From contig OZ239144.1 in the NCBI GenBank assembly GCA_965194505.1, forward strand, positions 1,426,001 through 1,490,000: a stretch of 64,000 nucleotides of DNA, in the 5' to 3' direction. Under the pieces are notes generated by a model. The model was not told where the DNA came from. It saw only the letters and a program-made list of their open reading frames with translations, and made no database searches. Below are positions 51,862 through 59,951 of this stretch, piece by piece. Positions within the stretch are counted from its first letter, which is position 1. The number at the start of each line of letters is the position of its first letter. Source of the stretch: Hahnella aquatica (GTDB lineage Bacteria > Pseudomonadota > Gammaproteobacteria > Burkholderiales > Burkholderiaceae_A). The translations under genes and the position numbers were made by a program.

Positions 51862-52251
51862 TCAGTGCAGCATGCGTTCGGTCTCTTCGCCTTCGGCCTT
51901 GAGCGAAAAGGCAGAGATGGTGGCCTCAAACGGCTGGGCATCCTCCGTGATGCAGAAGTAAGTGCCGTGCATGCTGCCCATGGGGCTTTGAATGCGCGTG
52001 CCGCTCGTGTACTGAAAGGATTCCCCCGGCTGCAGGTAGGGCTGCTTTCCCACCACGCCCAGGCCACGCACCTCCTGCCGATGCCCAAAGGAGTCGTCGA
52101 TCACCCAATGGCGGGCAATCAGTTGTGCGGCCACATCTCCCGTGTTGGTCACGGTGACCGTGTAGGCAAAGCCCCAGAGGTTTTCCTGCGGGGATGACTC
52201 GTGGGCCAGATACTGAACGGCTACATCGATTTTGAAATGAGGGTTCGCCAT
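51862..52251 (-). CDS. apaG: ApaG domain protein
   Basis: A 129-residue beta-sandwich (fibronectin III-like) protein. It shows the ApaG core: FKIDVAVQYLAHESSPQENLWGFAYTVTVTN, ARHWVIDD, GVVGKQPYLQPGESFQYTSG and MHGTYF. Family members are associated with Co2+ resistance and Mg2+ homeostasis, but the biochemical function is unclear. ATG 52251 is used instead of a GTG three codons upstream. It is convergent with the HupE-like gene at a 7-base gap. Confidence 0.93.
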   Translation of the reverse strand: MANPHFKIDVAVQYLAHESSPQENLWGFAYTVTVTNTGDVAAQLIARHWVIDDSFGHRQEVRGLGVVGKQPYLQPGESFQYTSGTRIQSPMGSMHGTYFCITEDAQPFEATISAFSLKAEGEETERMLH

Positions 52252-52322
52252 GGTCGCCACTGAGTGTATGCGAAAGCGTTCCAGAACCGCTCCTGGAAGA
52301 CCCCCTCCGCTCGCAACGCCCC

Positions 52323-52949
52323 TCAGGGCTTGGGCTTTTTAAAGGCATCTCGGAAACTGTCTGAAGTCGCCTTCATCCGCTCCTCCATGCTCTCGCAGTC
52401 GGCCACCAAGGTCATTTCAGGCTTCACCAGAATGGGGCCGGTCTCGTACTGAAAATCGGGGTAACGGGTGTTGGCAATGAGCCGAACACGCTCGGTGGGA
52501 AGCGCCTGCACCGTGGCCTTGCCCTGGTAGAACGCGGCCGTGAGCCCGCTGGGTGTGACCTTGACCATGAACGATTCATCGGAATACGGGCACTGGTTGT
52601 CGAGCCTGACCAGCACCCTCATGGGCGCATCCGGCGCCAGCAGTGCCTTCACGGGCTCCGTGAGCGTCTCGACCGACACAGCCGAGGAATCAATTTTTTC
52701 CGTGAGGGCAAAAACCCCCCAGACGCTGCCCACCGTCACAGCCACCGCAGCCACCGCAATGCCTGCGACTTTCCATGGACTCATGCCACCGTCATCGGCG
52801 GCCGAGGAACTGCTCCAGAACTCTCTGCTGCGCGGGTCCGGCTCGGGGCTGCTCGGTGGGGCCGACCCGGGCTTCTCGGATGCGCCAAGCACCTGCGTCT
52901 GCTCGCGCTCTGCTGCCAACTCCTCAACCGTTCGACCCCGAATCACCAT
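52323..52949 (-). CDS. Hypothetical single-pass membrane protein
   Basis: An unrecognised 208-residue protein. Residues 1-55 are polar and include a low-complexity Ser/Pro/Glu stretch. A membrane helix spans about 58-80 (WKVAGIAVAAVAVTVGSVWGVFAL), and an extracytoplasmic domain of about 125 residues follows, with two cysteines (NQCPYSDES and VADCESME). ATG 52949 is chosen because the upstream frame is low quality. It lies upstream of apaG on the same strand and is divergent from maf. It may be an envelope protein of unknown role. Confidence 0.6.
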   Translation of the reverse strand: MVIRGRTVEELAAEREQTQVLGASEKPGSAPPSSPEPDPRSREFWSSSSAADDGGMSPWKVAGIAVAAVAVTVGSVWGVFALTEKIDSSAVSVETLTEPVKALLAPDAPMRVLVRLDNQCPYSDESFMVKVTPSGLTAAFYQGKATVQALPTERVRLIANTRYPDFQYETGPILVKPEMTLVADCESMEERMKATSDSFRDAFKKPKP

Positions 52950-53052
52950 GCCATGCACTCCTCTTTCCGAAACTCTAATGGATCTGGGGGGCGCCGACCA
53001 GCACATGCCTTATCCTGACGGCTGATTCAACCCCCGTCTCTCCTAGACCTGT

Positions 53053-53679
53053 ATGCACACGCTCTTGTTGGCGTCGCAGTCACCGCGGCGTCTCGCACTG
53101 CTGCGCCAAGTGGCTGCCCCCTTGGGCCTGGCCGTGGACCCCTGCGGATTTCCGCCTGGCCTGGACCCGGAATCGTTGGAATCACTCCAGGCCAATGAAT
53201 CTCCGCGCGACTATGTGGCGCGGGTCACGAGAAACAAGTCCGATGCCGCCTGGTCGCATCGGCTCAAACAAGGACAGCCGCTTCACCCGTTGATCACGGG
53301 CGACACCACGGTTGCACTCGAGGGCACCATCCTCGGAAAGCCCACGGATGAAGCGCATGCCAAGGCCATGCTGGAACAACTCTCGGGCCGAACACACGAT
53401 GTCTTTACCGCGGTGGGCCTTCGAACAACCCACGGTTACGAAAACGCACTCAGCCACTCCCGCGTGACCTTTGCCAAGCTCCACTCCGACTGGGTGGACT
53501 GGGTGGTCGCCACGGGTGAACCCATGGACAAGGCCGGCGCCTATGCCATCCAGGGCCATGCCGGCCTCATGATTCAGCGCATCGAGGGCAGCCCATCTGG
53601 CATCATGGGGCTTCCATTGTGTGACACCACTGAACTGATTCGGGCGGCCTTGAACACCTCTGCTGCATCCCATGGCTGA
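53053..53679 (+). CDS. maf: Maf-family nucleoside triphosphate pyrophosphatase
   Basis: A 208-residue nucleotide pyrophosphatase that sanitises non-canonical or modified (d)NTPs. Motifs include LLASQSPRRLALL (nucleotide loop SxSPRR), a RNKSDAAW segment, LITGDTTVALEGTILGKP with the catalytic Asp, and an AYAIQG region before GSPSGIMGLPL. Length is normal. It heads a cluster: the next gene overlaps by 8 bases, and two more follow closely. Confidence 0.93.
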   Translation: MHTLLLASQSPRRLALLRQVAAPLGLAVDPCGFPPGLDPESLESLQANESPRDYVARVTRNKSDAAWSHRLKQGQPLHPLITGDTTVALEGTILGKPTDEAHAKAMLEQLSGRTHDVFTAVGLRTTHGYENALSHSRVTFAKLHSDWVDWVVATGEPMDKAGAYAIQGHAGLMIQRIEGSPSGIMGLPLCDTTELIRAALNTSAASHG

Positions 53680-54160
53680 GATCAACTTCTCCATCGACCG
53701 CGGCCGTTTCAAAGGCTTGAGCCTCACGGCCAGGAAGCCTGAGCGACTGGCCTACTTCGATGCCCACGACCTCACCGCACAGGAACGCCTGCTCTATCAG
53801 GTCTGGGCAAGCCCCAGCCTCAAGACCAGGGTCTTCACAGGCGGGCAGTTGGTGCTCTCGGCCGGCGAAGTTCCACACGATGCCTTTGTCCTCATCTCTG
53901 GTGAAGTGAGTCTTCAGACCGGCAACCATCAATACAAGCTTGGCCCTGGCAGTGTCATTGGCCTGGCCCAGGGGCTTGCGCATCAGCCTCTCACGCACGA
54001 CATTCGAGCCAACACGGTCACGAACTGCAAGGTCATTCCCATCGATGCGGCCTGCCGCGAGATCGCGCGGATCAACCCGGGGCTCAAGGGCCTCTTTCGA
54101 CTCACCCTGGGCCGCATTCTTGGGGAGGGCCAGCCCCTGCCCGACTGGCTCACCCGATAG
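53672..54160 (+). CDS. Cyclic-nucleotide-binding-fold protein without output domain (1)
   Basis: A 162-residue protein whose central part (about 50-150) fits a cNMP-binding beta-roll (VFTGGQLVLSAGEVPHDAFVLISGEVSL, YKLGPGSVIG). It lacks the phosphate-binding cassette Glu and Arg normally in the FGE...R segment, and no HTH follows, so it probably does not bind cAMP or DNA by itself. Its start overlaps maf by 8 bases and the next gene begins 2 bases after its stop. Function unknown. Confidence 0.7.
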   Translation: MAEINFSIDRGRFKGLSLTARKPERLAYFDAHDLTAQERLLYQVWASPSLKTRVFTGGQLVLSAGEVPHDAFVLISGEVSLQTGNHQYKLGPGSVIGLAQGLAHQPLTHDIRANTVTNCKVIPIDAACREIARINPGLKGLFRLTLGRILGEGQPLPDWLTR

Positions 54161-54162
54161 CC

Positions 54163-54906
54163 ATGGCCAAACGCGGCCCTCGCCAACACCCCATGGAAGT
54201 GGTCTTGGAGGATGCGGAGCGTCGCAGCGATGCCGTGCGCAGCCAGACCCAGCAGGCGGCAATCGACTTTGAGCGACTGATCTGCCTGGTGCTCGGCGCC
54301 GACGAAGTGCCTGCACAGTGGCGCCCCAAGCTCCTGGCCACAGCCGAGCCGATGCCAACGCTGCCAGCCAAACAGCCCGACCCCATTGCGCCCGACCCCA
54401 TTGCGCCCGACCCCATTGCGCTCGATCCCATGGATCAACCCCATCGCGAACTCAACTCCGCCCCCAAGCCGGTCTCCAAGCCGGCTGCCTCAGCCCATCG
54501 GGAAGAAATCGCACCGCCCAGCCCAGCAGCTCGCCTCGATCTGGAGCCTACCGGCACCCGGGTCTTCTCTGCAGGGTCCATCATCTTCAAGCAGGGGGAC
54601 GCCGCCAATGAGTTCTACGTCATCTCCGAGGGCAGCGTCTGTCTCTTCGATCCCACGGCACCGCAGCCCGTGGCCGAGCTTGGCCCCGGCGAGACCTTCG
54701 GCGAGCAGTCCATTCTGATCGGCGGGGTGCGAAGCCTCTCGGCCCGGGCCAACACCGAGGTTCGCGCGGTCTGCGTTCGGGCCGATGGCCTTCGGCTGGC
54801 CCTGGAACAAGAGCCTGGCCTCATCCGCCCCGTGTTCGAATCCGTGCTGCTGCAGTTGTATTTGCAGAACGATCTCACCAGCCGCGGCCACCCCGTTCTG
54901 CCCTGA
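54163..54906 (+). CDS. Cyclic-nucleotide-binding-fold protein without output domain (2)
   Basis: A 247-residue protein. Residues 1-65 are an uncharacterised helical region; residues about 66-130 are a flexible Pro/Ala-rich linker with the repeated unit PDPIA. Residues about 130-240 form a cNMP-binding domain: FSAGSIIFKQGDAANEFYVISEGSV, then a phosphate-binding cassette-like PGETFGEQSILIGGVRS with the conserved Glu and an Arg, so it may bind a cyclic nucleotide. No HTH or kinase domain follows. It could work with the preceding protein as a signal sensor, but no partner is known. Confidence 0.7.
   Translation: MAKRGPRQHPMEVVLEDAERRSDAVRSQTQQAAIDFERLICLVLGADEVPAQWRPKLLATAEPMPTLPAKQPDPIAPDPIAPDPIALDPMDQPHRELNSAPKPVSKPAASAHREEIAPPSPAARLDLEPTGTRVFSAGSIIFKQGDAANEFYVISEGSVCLFDPTAPQPVAELGPGETFGEQSILIGGVRSLSARANTEVRAVCVRADGLRLALEQEPGLIRPVFESVLLQLYLQNDLTSRGHPVLP
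54376..54420 (+). repeat. 15-base tandem repeat in CNB protein linker
   Basis: Three exact copies of a 15-base unit (CCCGACCCCATTGCG) encode PDPIA x3, followed by a degenerate fourth copy. It lies in the interdomain linker of the second nucleotide-binding-fold protein. In-frame length variation here would lengthen or shorten the linker without frameshift. Confidence 0.9.
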
Positions 54907-54909
54907 TCC

Positions 54910-55683
54910 ATGGACGCCCTCTCGCCCATCCAGCTCACGCTGATCGGCCTGATCTTCGTGTGGAGTGGCTTCGTGCGCAGCGGCCTGGGCTTCGGGGGCT
55001 CCGTGCTGTCGCTGCCGTTCTTTTTATTGGTGGTCGATGACCCCCTGCTCTTTCTTCCTCCGATTGCCATTCACCTGCTGATCTTCTCGAGTTGGATCAC
55101 GCTCAAGGGCTATCGACAGACCAAGGCTACCGGCGAGGGCAGCAGCAACATCGACTGGGTCTACCTCTGGAAGGCCCTCAAGGTCATGGCCATCCCAAAG
55201 CTCATTGGCGTCATCGGCCTGCTCACCATCTCCCCGCAGATCATCAGCTCGATCATCTTCGCCATCATCTCGGTCTATGCCGTGGGCTACATCCTCAATC
55301 GACGATTCGAGAGCAAGAACCCCTGGGTGGAGCGCGGCCTGCTGGCCCTGGGCGGTTATGTGAGCGGCACCTCGCTCACCGGCGCACCCCTGATCATCTC
55401 CGTGTTCGCAAACCATGTGGCCAAGCACCAATTGCGTGACACCCTCTTCGTGCTCTGGTTCATTCTGGTGGTCATCAAAATGGCCTCCTTCCTGGTTGTG
55501 GGCGTGGACCTGCAGCTCATCCATCAGCTTTGGATGTTTCCCTGCGGACTCGTGGGCCACCTGCTGGGGGAAAAACTGCATGCCCGGGTGGTGGCGGCCG
55601 AGACCCCCACCTTTTTCCGACTGCTGGGGGTGGCCCTGCTGATCACGGCCCTGGTTGGCCTGGGACGCGCTTTTTCAAACTAG
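54910..55683 (+). CDS. TauE/SafE-family membrane permease
   Basis: A 257-residue inner-membrane protein with about eight helices. It carries the TauE/SafE signature near the N-terminus (FVWSGFVRSGLGFGGSVLSLPFFLLV) and the second repeat GGYVSGTSLTGAPLIISVFANH. Family members export sulfite or sulfonates, or import related anions. It lies 3 bases after the CNB gene and may be co-regulated with it. The substrate is not determined. Confidence 0.86.
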   Translation: MDALSPIQLTLIGLIFVWSGFVRSGLGFGGSVLSLPFFLLVVDDPLLFLPPIAIHLLIFSSWITLKGYRQTKATGEGSSNIDWVYLWKALKVMAIPKLIGVIGLLTISPQIISSIIFAIISVYAVGYILNRRFESKNPWVERGLLALGGYVSGTSLTGAPLIISVFANHVAKHQLRDTLFVLWFILVVIKMASFLVVGVDLQLIHQLWMFPCGLVGHLLGEKLHARVVAAETPTFFRLLGVALLITALVGLGRAFSN

Positions 55684-55708
55684 CAAGTGGTAACATCTTA
55701 GGCAATTT

Positions 55709-56596
55709 ATGAAGACTGCCTCGCGCATCATTCTTTTTACTGGGCTTTTTCTTGTTTTGGCTGGATCCATCGGGGTCCCGGCCTACGCCTCCAACCCCCC
55801 GCCGCCAGGCCTCATGGGCCTGATGCGGCAAGGCAAACTCGATGAAGCGCGGCTCGCCCTCGAGGCTCGGGTGAAGGCGTCTCCAGCAGACCTTGGCGCG
55901 GCCAACGACCTGGCCCTTTTCCTGGCCAATATGGGTGAATTCGAAGCCTCGCGCAGGGCGCTCGAGACCGCCCTGCTCTCCAACCCAGAATCTGCCACCG
56001 CCTTCCGCAACCTGCGTGAGCTCGCCAGCCAGCAGTTTGCAGAGAGTTATGCCAAGGCCATTGGCAAGACCCCCGCCAAGAAGGAGCTCAGCCTCGATTC
56101 AAACGGCTTGGATCCCATTGCCATGAGAAAGGCCATCGAGGAGGGGCGCACCGTACTGGCCGCTGCGGAGGCTGCTCGCAAGGCAGAGTTGGCACGGGTT
56201 GAACTTGCTCGGGCCGAGGCTGCCAAGGCGGATGCAGCCCGCCTGGCCGCCACCTCGCCCAAAGACGCCGATGTCGAGAAGCGCCTGATGGCCTGGGCAC
56301 AGGCCTGGTCCAGAAAGGACTTCAATGCCTACTCGAGCTTCTACAGTGAAACGTTTAGCATCCCCGCCCACAAGACCCGGGCAGCCTGGTTGGCATTCAG
56401 AAAGCCCCGCATCCTTGGCAAGAAAGAAATCGTCGTGGAGGTCTCTGACATCAGCGTCACCCCCCGCTCTGCAAAAGAGTTGGAGGTGCGGTACAACCAG
56501 CGATACGAATCCGGTAGTCTCAAGGTACGCTCTCGCAAGACACAGACTTGGGTGATGGAGGACGGTGCATGGAAAATCAGAGCGGAGCAAAACTGA
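55709..56596 (+). CDS. Secreted TPR / Cds6-like NTF2-domain protein
   Basis: A 295-residue secreted protein. A signal peptide (about 1-27, VPAYAS) is followed by a two- or three-repeat TPR-like region (about 30-120), a basic/alanine-rich helix (about 140-185, EAARKAELARVELARAEAAKADAAR), and a C-terminal NTF2-like domain (about 190-295) resembling the Cds6 domain found with L,D-transpeptidases (WAQAWSRKDFNAYSSFYSETF ... ALARHR-type strand then TWVMEDGAWKIRAEQ). The following L,D-transpeptidase gene starts in its stop codon, so they are translationally coupled. It may deliver or bind peptidoglycan for the transpeptidase. Confidence 0.78.
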   Translation: MKTASRIILFTGLFLVLAGSIGVPAYASNPPPPGLMGLMRQGKLDEARLALEARVKASPADLGAANDLALFLANMGEFEASRRALETALLSNPESATAFRNLRELASQQFAESYAKAIGKTPAKKELSLDSNGLDPIAMRKAIEEGRTVLAAAEAARKAELARVELARAEAAKADAARLAATSPKDADVEKRLMAWAQAWSRKDFNAYSSFYSETFSIPAHKTRAAWLAFRKPRILGKKEIVVEVSDISVTPRSAKELEVRYNQRYESGSLKVRSRKTQTWVMEDGAWKIRAEQN

Positions 56597-57615
56597 TGAC
56601 CCTGCGGCCCGCAAAGTGGCTGGTGGGACTGGTGGCCGCGAGCATGACGGTCATGCCCGGGCAGGCCACAAGGCATCCCTCGCCCGATGCACTCTTGGAA
56701 GAAGCCGCCCGCACGGCGGCCGAAGGCAACCCAGACCGGCTTGCCGAATTGGCCTCTCAGGCGGCAGCCATCGAGCCAAAGTCCCGTCTGGCCCATTGGC
56801 TGCAGGCCCAGGCCGTGTTGTCCCTGTCTGGCCAGGCCTCGGTCATTCGAAAACCAGACCAAGACCTGCTCTCCGAGGCCCGCGCCCGGGCCTATGTCCG
56901 GCCCAACGGCATGCTGCCCGACAACATCGTGTACCTGTCGCAGTCTGCCGCCATGGGCGGCTACTTGCTCTTGGCCGACCTGGCCGTCTCCCGCATTTAC
57001 GTCTTCCGCTCCGAGCGCGGCGCGCCCAAGTTGGTCGACGAGTTCTACACCACGCTGGGCCAATCCGGTTCACCCAAGCTTGTTGAAGGCGACCGAAAGA
57101 CACCCATCGGGGCCTACCGCCTGCTCAAAGAAATCAAGAACCCCAGGGCCGATGGTTTTCTGGGCCGGCTGGCCATGACCCTCGACTACCCCAACGCCGA
57201 GGACCGCCAGGCCAAGCGCACGGGCTATGGCATCTGGATCCATGGCGTGCCTGAGGACGTCCACGTGCGGCCTCCAAAGGCATCCGATGGCTGCCTGGCC
57301 GTGGCCAATGACGACATGGTTCGGCTCAAGAAGTACGTCGAGTACGGCAAGACCCACATTGTGATCACGCCTCAAGTGCGGTGGATCACCCCCACCGAAT
57401 GGACATCCCGTGCCGTGAATGCCCGCGGCCGCATGGAGGCCAGCCTGCCTGGCACACTGGCGATCTTCGAGGTGGACGCCAGCCGGCCGGTGGTGAGCCT
57501 TCGCGAGCAGGCCGGCGAGGTGCAGCGGGTGCACTGGTCTCGCAAGCCCGACAAACTGCCCTTTGACAAAACGGGCGACCTGGCGCTCTCTCCGCTCATC
57601 AAAGAACGCCTATGA
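56596..57615 (+). CDS. L,D-transpeptidase (YkuD domain)
   Basis: A 339-residue periplasmic enzyme that forms 3-3 peptidoglycan cross-links or attaches proteins to the wall. A signal peptide (about 1-25) precedes a helical N-domain (about 28-115), then the YkuD catalytic domain with H216 and the catalytic cysteine C233 in SDGCLAVAN. The ATG at 56596 overlaps the preceding stop as TGATG; an upstream in-frame start lacks the signal. The next gene, also NTF2-like, overlaps by 4 bases. Typical for the LdtA/ErfK type; sub-function unresolved. Confidence 0.9.
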   Translation: MTLRPAKWLVGLVAASMTVMPGQATRHPSPDALLEEAARTAAEGNPDRLAELASQAAAIEPKSRLAHWLQAQAVLSLSGQASVIRKPDQDLLSEARARAYVRPNGMLPDNIVYLSQSAAMGGYLLLADLAVSRIYVFRSERGAPKLVDEFYTTLGQSGSPKLVEGDRKTPIGAYRLLKEIKNPRADGFLGRLAMTLDYPNAEDRQAKRTGYGIWIHGVPEDVHVRPPKASDGCLAVANDDMVRLKKYVEYGKTHIVITPQVRWITPTEWTSRAVNARGRMEASLPGTLAIFEVDASRPVVSLREQAGEVQRVHWSRKPDKLPFDKTGDLALSPLIKERL

Positions 57616-58244
57616 CCGAGCCAACACCAGGCCCCTCCGTGTCGCGCCAAGGGGGCTGGTGGCTGGTCGGTGTCTCGGTGCTTGGCATCGGCGTGGGCTT
57701 GTATCGGGTGATGGAAGAGCCTGATGCCGCGCCCAACCTTCCCGTGGCCACTGCCGTGGCCCCAGAGCGGCCCAGCGTGGCTGTGCCACCGATTCCGGGA
57801 GGGCGCCTGGCCTCAACGCCTTCCCCTGCAACACCCCCGCCAGCACCTCCTCCAACAGCCGGTTCTCAGCGGGCCACGGGGGCCGCACCCCTCGCATCCC
57901 CAGCCGCGCCGAACCTGCTCACCGTGGGCCAGGTCGATGCCGCCGTTGAGCGTTGGCGAGCCGATTGGGCCTCCCGCGACCCGAATGCGTATCTGGCCCA
58001 TTACGCATCGGGCTTCCCGGAGCGTGAGGCCTTCGCCCGCCGCAAGACGAGCCTGCTCAAGCGGGCCAGCATCATCGAGGTACAGCTGGAGGACGTTCGC
58101 ACGCGCATTGAGGATGGTCGAGCCATCACCCGCTTCACCCAGTTCTATCGCTCCGACTCCTACCGCAGCAAGAACCTCAAGGAGTTGGTCTGGGTTCAGG
58201 AAGAGGGCCACCTGAGAATCCTTTCAGAGGCCTCCCTGCGTTAA
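57612..58244 (+). CDS. Membrane-anchored Cds6-like NTF2-domain protein
   Basis: A 210-residue protein with a single membrane helix near 15-33 (WWLVGVSVLGIGVGLYRV), a Pro/Ala-rich linker about 40-98, and a C-terminal NTF2/Cds6-like domain about 104-208 (VERWRADWASRDPNAYLAHYASGF ... LVWVQEEGHLRILSEA). The domain resembles the one at the C-terminus of the gene two positions upstream. It is coupled by a 4-base overlap to the L,D-transpeptidase gene. No catalytic motif is visible; binding to peptidoglycan or to the transpeptidase is inferred. Confidence 0.76.
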   Translation: MTEPTPGPSVSRQGGWWLVGVSVLGIGVGLYRVMEEPDAAPNLPVATAVAPERPSVAVPPIPGGRLASTPSPATPPPAPPPTAGSQRATGAAPLASPAAPNLLTVGQVDAAVERWRADWASRDPNAYLAHYASGFPEREAFARRKTSLLKRASIIEVQLEDVRTRIEDGRAITRFTQFYRSDSYRSKNLKELVWVQEEGHLRILSEASLR

Positions 58245-58335
58245 GACTCCTAGGGAAAACGCCGAGGTGAATGGCGGTGACACCAAGCACTGAGACCCTA
58301 AACTGATGCGCTGTTACCCAAAGGAGCGCACACGC

Positions 58336-59337
58336 ATGAACCGTCCCACTTCCATCAAACCATCACGTCGTCACCTCGTGCTCGGCCTGGGCCTGGCCGG
58401 CATGATCAGCCTGGCACCGGTTGCAGCCACGGCCTACCCCACCAAGCCTGTCACCATGGTGGTGCCCTTCTCCGCGGGCGGCCCCACCGACACCGTGGCC
58501 CGAACCCTGGCCCAGGCCATGGAGAAATCCCTCGGTCAGCCAGTGGTCGTCGAGAACAAGCCCAGCGCAGGCGGCATCGTGGCCCCGGCCGAGATCGCCC
58601 GCGCCACCCCCGATGGTTATCGAATCCTGATCCACCACATTGGCATGTCCACTGCACCGGCCCTCTATCGAAAGCTCTCCTACAAACCCCTGGAGGACTT
58701 TGAGCACCTTGGCCTGATCAATGCCGTGCCCATGACCCTCGTCGCCCGGCCAGACTTCCCGGCGAGCAACCTGAAGGATGCAGTCACGTATGTGAAGGCC
58801 AACGCCCAGAAGATCAATCTCGCCAACGCGGGCCTCGGTGCTGCCTCGCACCTCTGCGGTCTGATGTTCCAGTCGGCCATCAATCAGGTCCTCACCACGG
58901 TTCAATACAAGGGCACGGGCCCGGCCATGACAGACCTCATCGGCGGCCAGACCGACCTCATGTGTGACCAGACCACCAGCACCACGCCCCAGATCACCGG
59001 CGGCCGCGTGAAGGCCTTGGCCATCACCACGCCCAAGCGACTGGATGCCCTGAAGGATGTGCCCACCGCAGCCGAAGGCGGCTTCAAAGACTTTGAGCTG
59101 AGCGTTTGGCACGGCCTGTATGCCCCCAAAGGAACGCCTGCGGCCGTCACGGCCAAGCTCAACAGCTCGCTTCGTGCAGCCCTGAAGGACCCAGCCTTTG
59201 CCAAGCGCATGGCCGACCTCGGCTCCGAAGTCTTCCCCGACAACATGGCCACGCCCGCCGAGCACAAGAAGTTGCTCGCGTCCGAGACCGAGCGCTGGGG
59301 CAAGCTGATTCGCGCAGCCGGGCAGTTCGCCGACTAA
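58336..59337 (+). CDS. Bug/TctC-family periplasmic solute-binding protein
   Basis: A 333-residue receptor of the tripartite tricarboxylate family (TctC/Bug), heavily expanded in Burkholderiales. A signal peptide with a twin-Arg-like KPSRRHLVLGLGLAG start ends at ATAYP; then VTMVVPFSAGGPTDTVART, VENKPSAGGIVA, a YKGTGPAMTDLIGGQ helix and WHGLYAPKGTP. These bind carboxylates such as citrate, nicotinate or glutamate. The ATG at 58336 has AAGGAG nine bases upstream. Membrane partners TctA/B are not encoded next to it. The last 4 bases overlap the convergent gene. Confidence 0.92.
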   Translation: MNRPTSIKPSRRHLVLGLGLAGMISLAPVAATAYPTKPVTMVVPFSAGGPTDTVARTLAQAMEKSLGQPVVVENKPSAGGIVAPAEIARATPDGYRILIHHIGMSTAPALYRKLSYKPLEDFEHLGLINAVPMTLVARPDFPASNLKDAVTYVKANAQKINLANAGLGAASHLCGLMFQSAINQVLTTVQYKGTGPAMTDLIGGQTDLMCDQTTSTTPQITGGRVKALAITTPKRLDALKDVPTAAEGGFKDFELSVWHGLYAPKGTPAAVTAKLNSSLRAALKDPAFAKRMADLGSEVFPDNMATPAEHKKLLASETERWGKLIRAAGQFAD

Positions 59338-59951
59338 TTCAGCGGATCGTTTGGAATGGAAGAGGCCCGCCAAGCGCGGGCCTTTTTCATGGCCAGCACC
59401 GCCGCACGAAGCAGCAAAAAGCCGACGGCCACACCGGTGAGGTCGCCAAAAATCATGAGGGCAATCTCGTCGATGTCTCGAACATGCTCATCCCAATGCG
59501 ACCAGAACAAGCCATGCAAGACAGCATTGGTCACGCTGGCCAGAACGGCCACGGCCAGGAGCATGGGAAGGGTCATGGGCAGGACATCCAGCCGAAGGCC
59601 CCAGCGCATGAGATGAACCGCCACGAGCACACCTGTGGTGGAGAGCCCCGCATGCCAAAGCGCCAGGCTGACGGGATCGTGGGTGATGAAAAGCCCACTG
59701 GCCAGAGAACCAATGAAAATGCCCAGTGCACCGGCACCACCAGCCACCATGACCGCCAACACCTTCACGAAAGCCGGCAAAAAGACGGCAGAAATTCGGT
59801 TGTGCACCACACTGAACCAGTCTGCGAACTGATCATTGAGCCAGAAGGCGGCAAAAAACAACAGGCCAAAACCCAGACCCCAGGCCCAGGCCCGGGGAGG
59901 AGACGGCAGGCCAAAGAGGCGCAGACTCAGCGCTTGAGAGTGGTCGCCCAT
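59334..59951 (-). CDS. Hypothetical integral membrane protein
   Basis: A 205-residue protein with about five or six membrane helices and almost no soluble domain. A segment VFLPAFVKVLAVMVAGGAGALGIFIGSLAS recalls the MASE1 sensor family, but the match is weak. The N-terminal 17 residues are hydrophilic. It overlaps the upstream winged-helix gene by 25 bases, so the two probably form a unit. Function unknown. Confidence 0.6.
   Translation of the reverse strand: MGDHSQALSLRLFGLPSPPRAWAWGLGFGLLFFAAFWLNDQFADWFSVVHNRISAVFLPAFVKVLAVMVAGGAGALGIFIGSLASGLFITHDPVSLALWHAGLSTTGVLVAVHLMRWGLRLDVLPMTLPMLLAVAVLASVTNAVLHGLFWSHWDEHVRDIDEIALMIFGDLTGVAVGFLLLRAAVLAMKKARAWRASSIPNDPLN
59363..59387 (+). terminator. 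Intrinsic terminator of the TctC-type gene
   Basis: An 8-bp stem (AGGCCCGC at 59363-59370 with GCGGGCCT at 59376-59383) and a CAAGC loop run into four T residues. It lies inside the 3' coding part of the opposing membrane-protein gene, so that gene's message carries the reverse hairpin too. Confidence 0.8.
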
